Shown in pieces: positions 6,239 through 7,054 of a DNA stretch of 7,054 nt (positions are counted from its first letter, which is position 1; every line of letters starts with the position of its first letter). The DNA is from Gammaproteobacteria bacterium (GTDB lineage: Bacteria; Pseudomonadota; Gammaproteobacteria; Eutrophobiales; Eutrophobiaceae): positions 1 through 7,054 of the forward strand of contig VYCZ01000024.1 in assembly GCA_009843675.1 (NCBI GenBank), written 5' to 3'. Both the position numbers and the translations under genes were made by a program. A model generated the notes under the pieces. It was not told where the DNA came from. It did no database searches and was given only the letters and a program-made list of their open reading frames with translations.

Positions 6239-7054
6239 ATGCGCAGACAAATCCCCGAAATTGTCCTGATGCTGCCGGTGCTCTCCGCCGGTGCTATCCC
6301 TGCTGTTGTCTGGAGTCAACAGACGCAGCAGGAAGCACTGGAAGAAGTGGTGGTCACAGGTTCCCGAATCGCCGCCGCCGACCCTAACCTGGTAACGTCC
6401 AGCCCGGTAACCATGGTCACGTCGGAAGAGTTGGGTTTTCGCGGCATCAACCGCGTGGAGGACCTGATCAACGACCTGCCGTCGATTGTGCCGGAGTTGA
6501 CTGCCAATGAATCCAACGGCGCCACCGGGTCGGCGACGATCGACCTGCGCGGCCTGTCTTCGGAGCGCACCCTGGTCCTGACCAACGGGCACCGGATGGG
6601 GTTCGGCAACGTATTCGCGCTTGCCCCGGACATTAACCAGGTACCCGGCGCGCTGATCGAACGGGTTGAGGTCCTGACCGGCGGCGCATCCGCGACCTAC
6701 GGTTCCGACGCCATCTCGGGGGTCGTCAACTTCATCATGAAAAAGGACTTTGAAGGCATCCAGGTCGACTACCAGTATGCGGGCTATCATCACGATTCAG
6801 GTAACGAGGCCGTTCAATCCGCCGTTGCCGACAGCGGTTTTGAGCAGGCCCCGGACAGCGTCTTTGACGGCAGCGGCCACGATGTGAACATTATCTTCGG
6901 CATCGACACGCCCGGTCGCAGGGGCAATATCACCGGGTATCTCGGATACCGGGAGACCAATGCGCTGACCCAGTCCGAACGCGATTTCAGCGCCTGTACC
7001 TTGAGTGGGAGAGGCGGGGGCGACACCTGCGCCGGGTCCGCCACGATACCGACC
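6239..7054 (+). CDS. TonB-dependent outer-membrane receptor, N-terminal part (runs off the right edge)
   Basis: 272 codons are open to the window end. Residues 1 to about 27 form a signal peptide: MRRQIPE, then a hydrophobic stretch IVLMLPVLSAGAIPAVVW, with cleavage probably around WSQQ. A TonB box-like segment EALEEVVVTGSRI (32-44) comes next, followed by the plug domain: SSPVTMVTSEEL, then RVEDLINDLPSIVP, IDLRGLSSERTLVLTNGHRM, and IERVEVLTGGASATYGSDAISGVVNFIMKKDFEGI, the classic end of the plug with ASATYGSDAI. The start of the barrel follows. Such receptors import siderophores, vitamins, sugars or other large substrates using TonB-ExbBD energy. The EEVVVTGSRI type is common in receptors for non-iron substrates, but the ligand cannot be read. 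The ATG at 6239 is the first start after an in-frame TGA (6197-6199) and has no Shine-Dalgarno, as the upstream DNA is repeat copy 2. ATG 6269 is an alternative but would lose the basic n-region. Confidence 0.92.
   Translation, partial: MRRQIPEIVLMLPVLSAGAIPAVVWSQQTQQEALEEVVVTGSRIAAADPNLVTSSPVTMVTSEELGFRGINRVEDLINDLPSIVPELTANESNGATGSATIDLRGLSSERTLVLTNGHRMGFGNVFALAPDINQVPGALIERVEVLTGGASATYGSDAISGVVNFIMKKDFEGIQVDYQYAGYHHDSGNEAVQSAVADSGFEQAPDSVFDGSGHDVNIIFGIDTPGRRGNITGYLGYRETNALTQSERDFSACTLSGRGGGDTCAGSATIPT

Noticed and set aside
6173..6793. Minus-strand open frame of 206 codons across the repeats and receptor gene
   Set aside because: The opposite strand encodes an unmistakable TonB-dependent receptor plug; part of this frame translates the palindromic repeats.

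Overview
The window looks like chromosomal DNA of a moderately GC-rich proteobacterium, most likely a gammaproteobacterium. This is inferred from the TonB-dependent receptor with an EEVVVTGSRI-type TonB box, the lipoprotein sulfatase, the UbiX homologue and a pair of GGGGACAGA-type palindromes. I cannot name a genus from sequence alone. All six genes are metabolic or transport genes. There are no RNA genes, integrases, transposases or CRISPR arrays.

Layout: (a) 1-99 is probably a short divergent control region. A strong Shine-Dalgarno followed by ATG at 9 on the minus strand suggests another gene running off the left edge. (b) 100-1521 (+) is a flavin-dependent oxidoreductase of the vanillyl-alcohol oxidase/4-cresol dehydrogenase family, with most of the signature active-site residues replaced. 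(c) 3842 down to 1562 (-) is a two-gene unit: ubiX (flavin prenyltransferase), then a periplasmic or outer-membrane lipoprotein arylsulfatase. The sulfatase reading frame has no ATG, GTG or TTG upstream of its signal peptide. It converges on the flavoenzyme gene with 40 bp between the stops. (d) 3843-4011 is an AT-rich divergent promoter region. (e) 4012-6147 (+) is a cytoplasmic molybdopterin/[4Fe-4S] oxidoreductase. (f) 6156-6238 holds two near-identical 36-bp palindromic repeats. (g) 6239-7054 (+) is the N-terminal part of a TonB-dependent outer-membrane receptor that runs off the right edge. Its ATG touches the second repeat.

The genes could form a catabolic locus for an aromatic or sulfated natural compound: uptake by the receptor, desulfation at the cell envelope, flavin-dependent oxidation, a prenylated-FMN-dependent decarboxylation (the UbiD partner is not in the window), and a molybdoenzyme step. 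This is inferred from neighbourhood and family; no substrate can be read from the sequence. The most notable points are the missing catalytic residues of the flavoenzyme, the missing start codon of the sulfatase, and the palindrome pair placed exactly against the receptor start.
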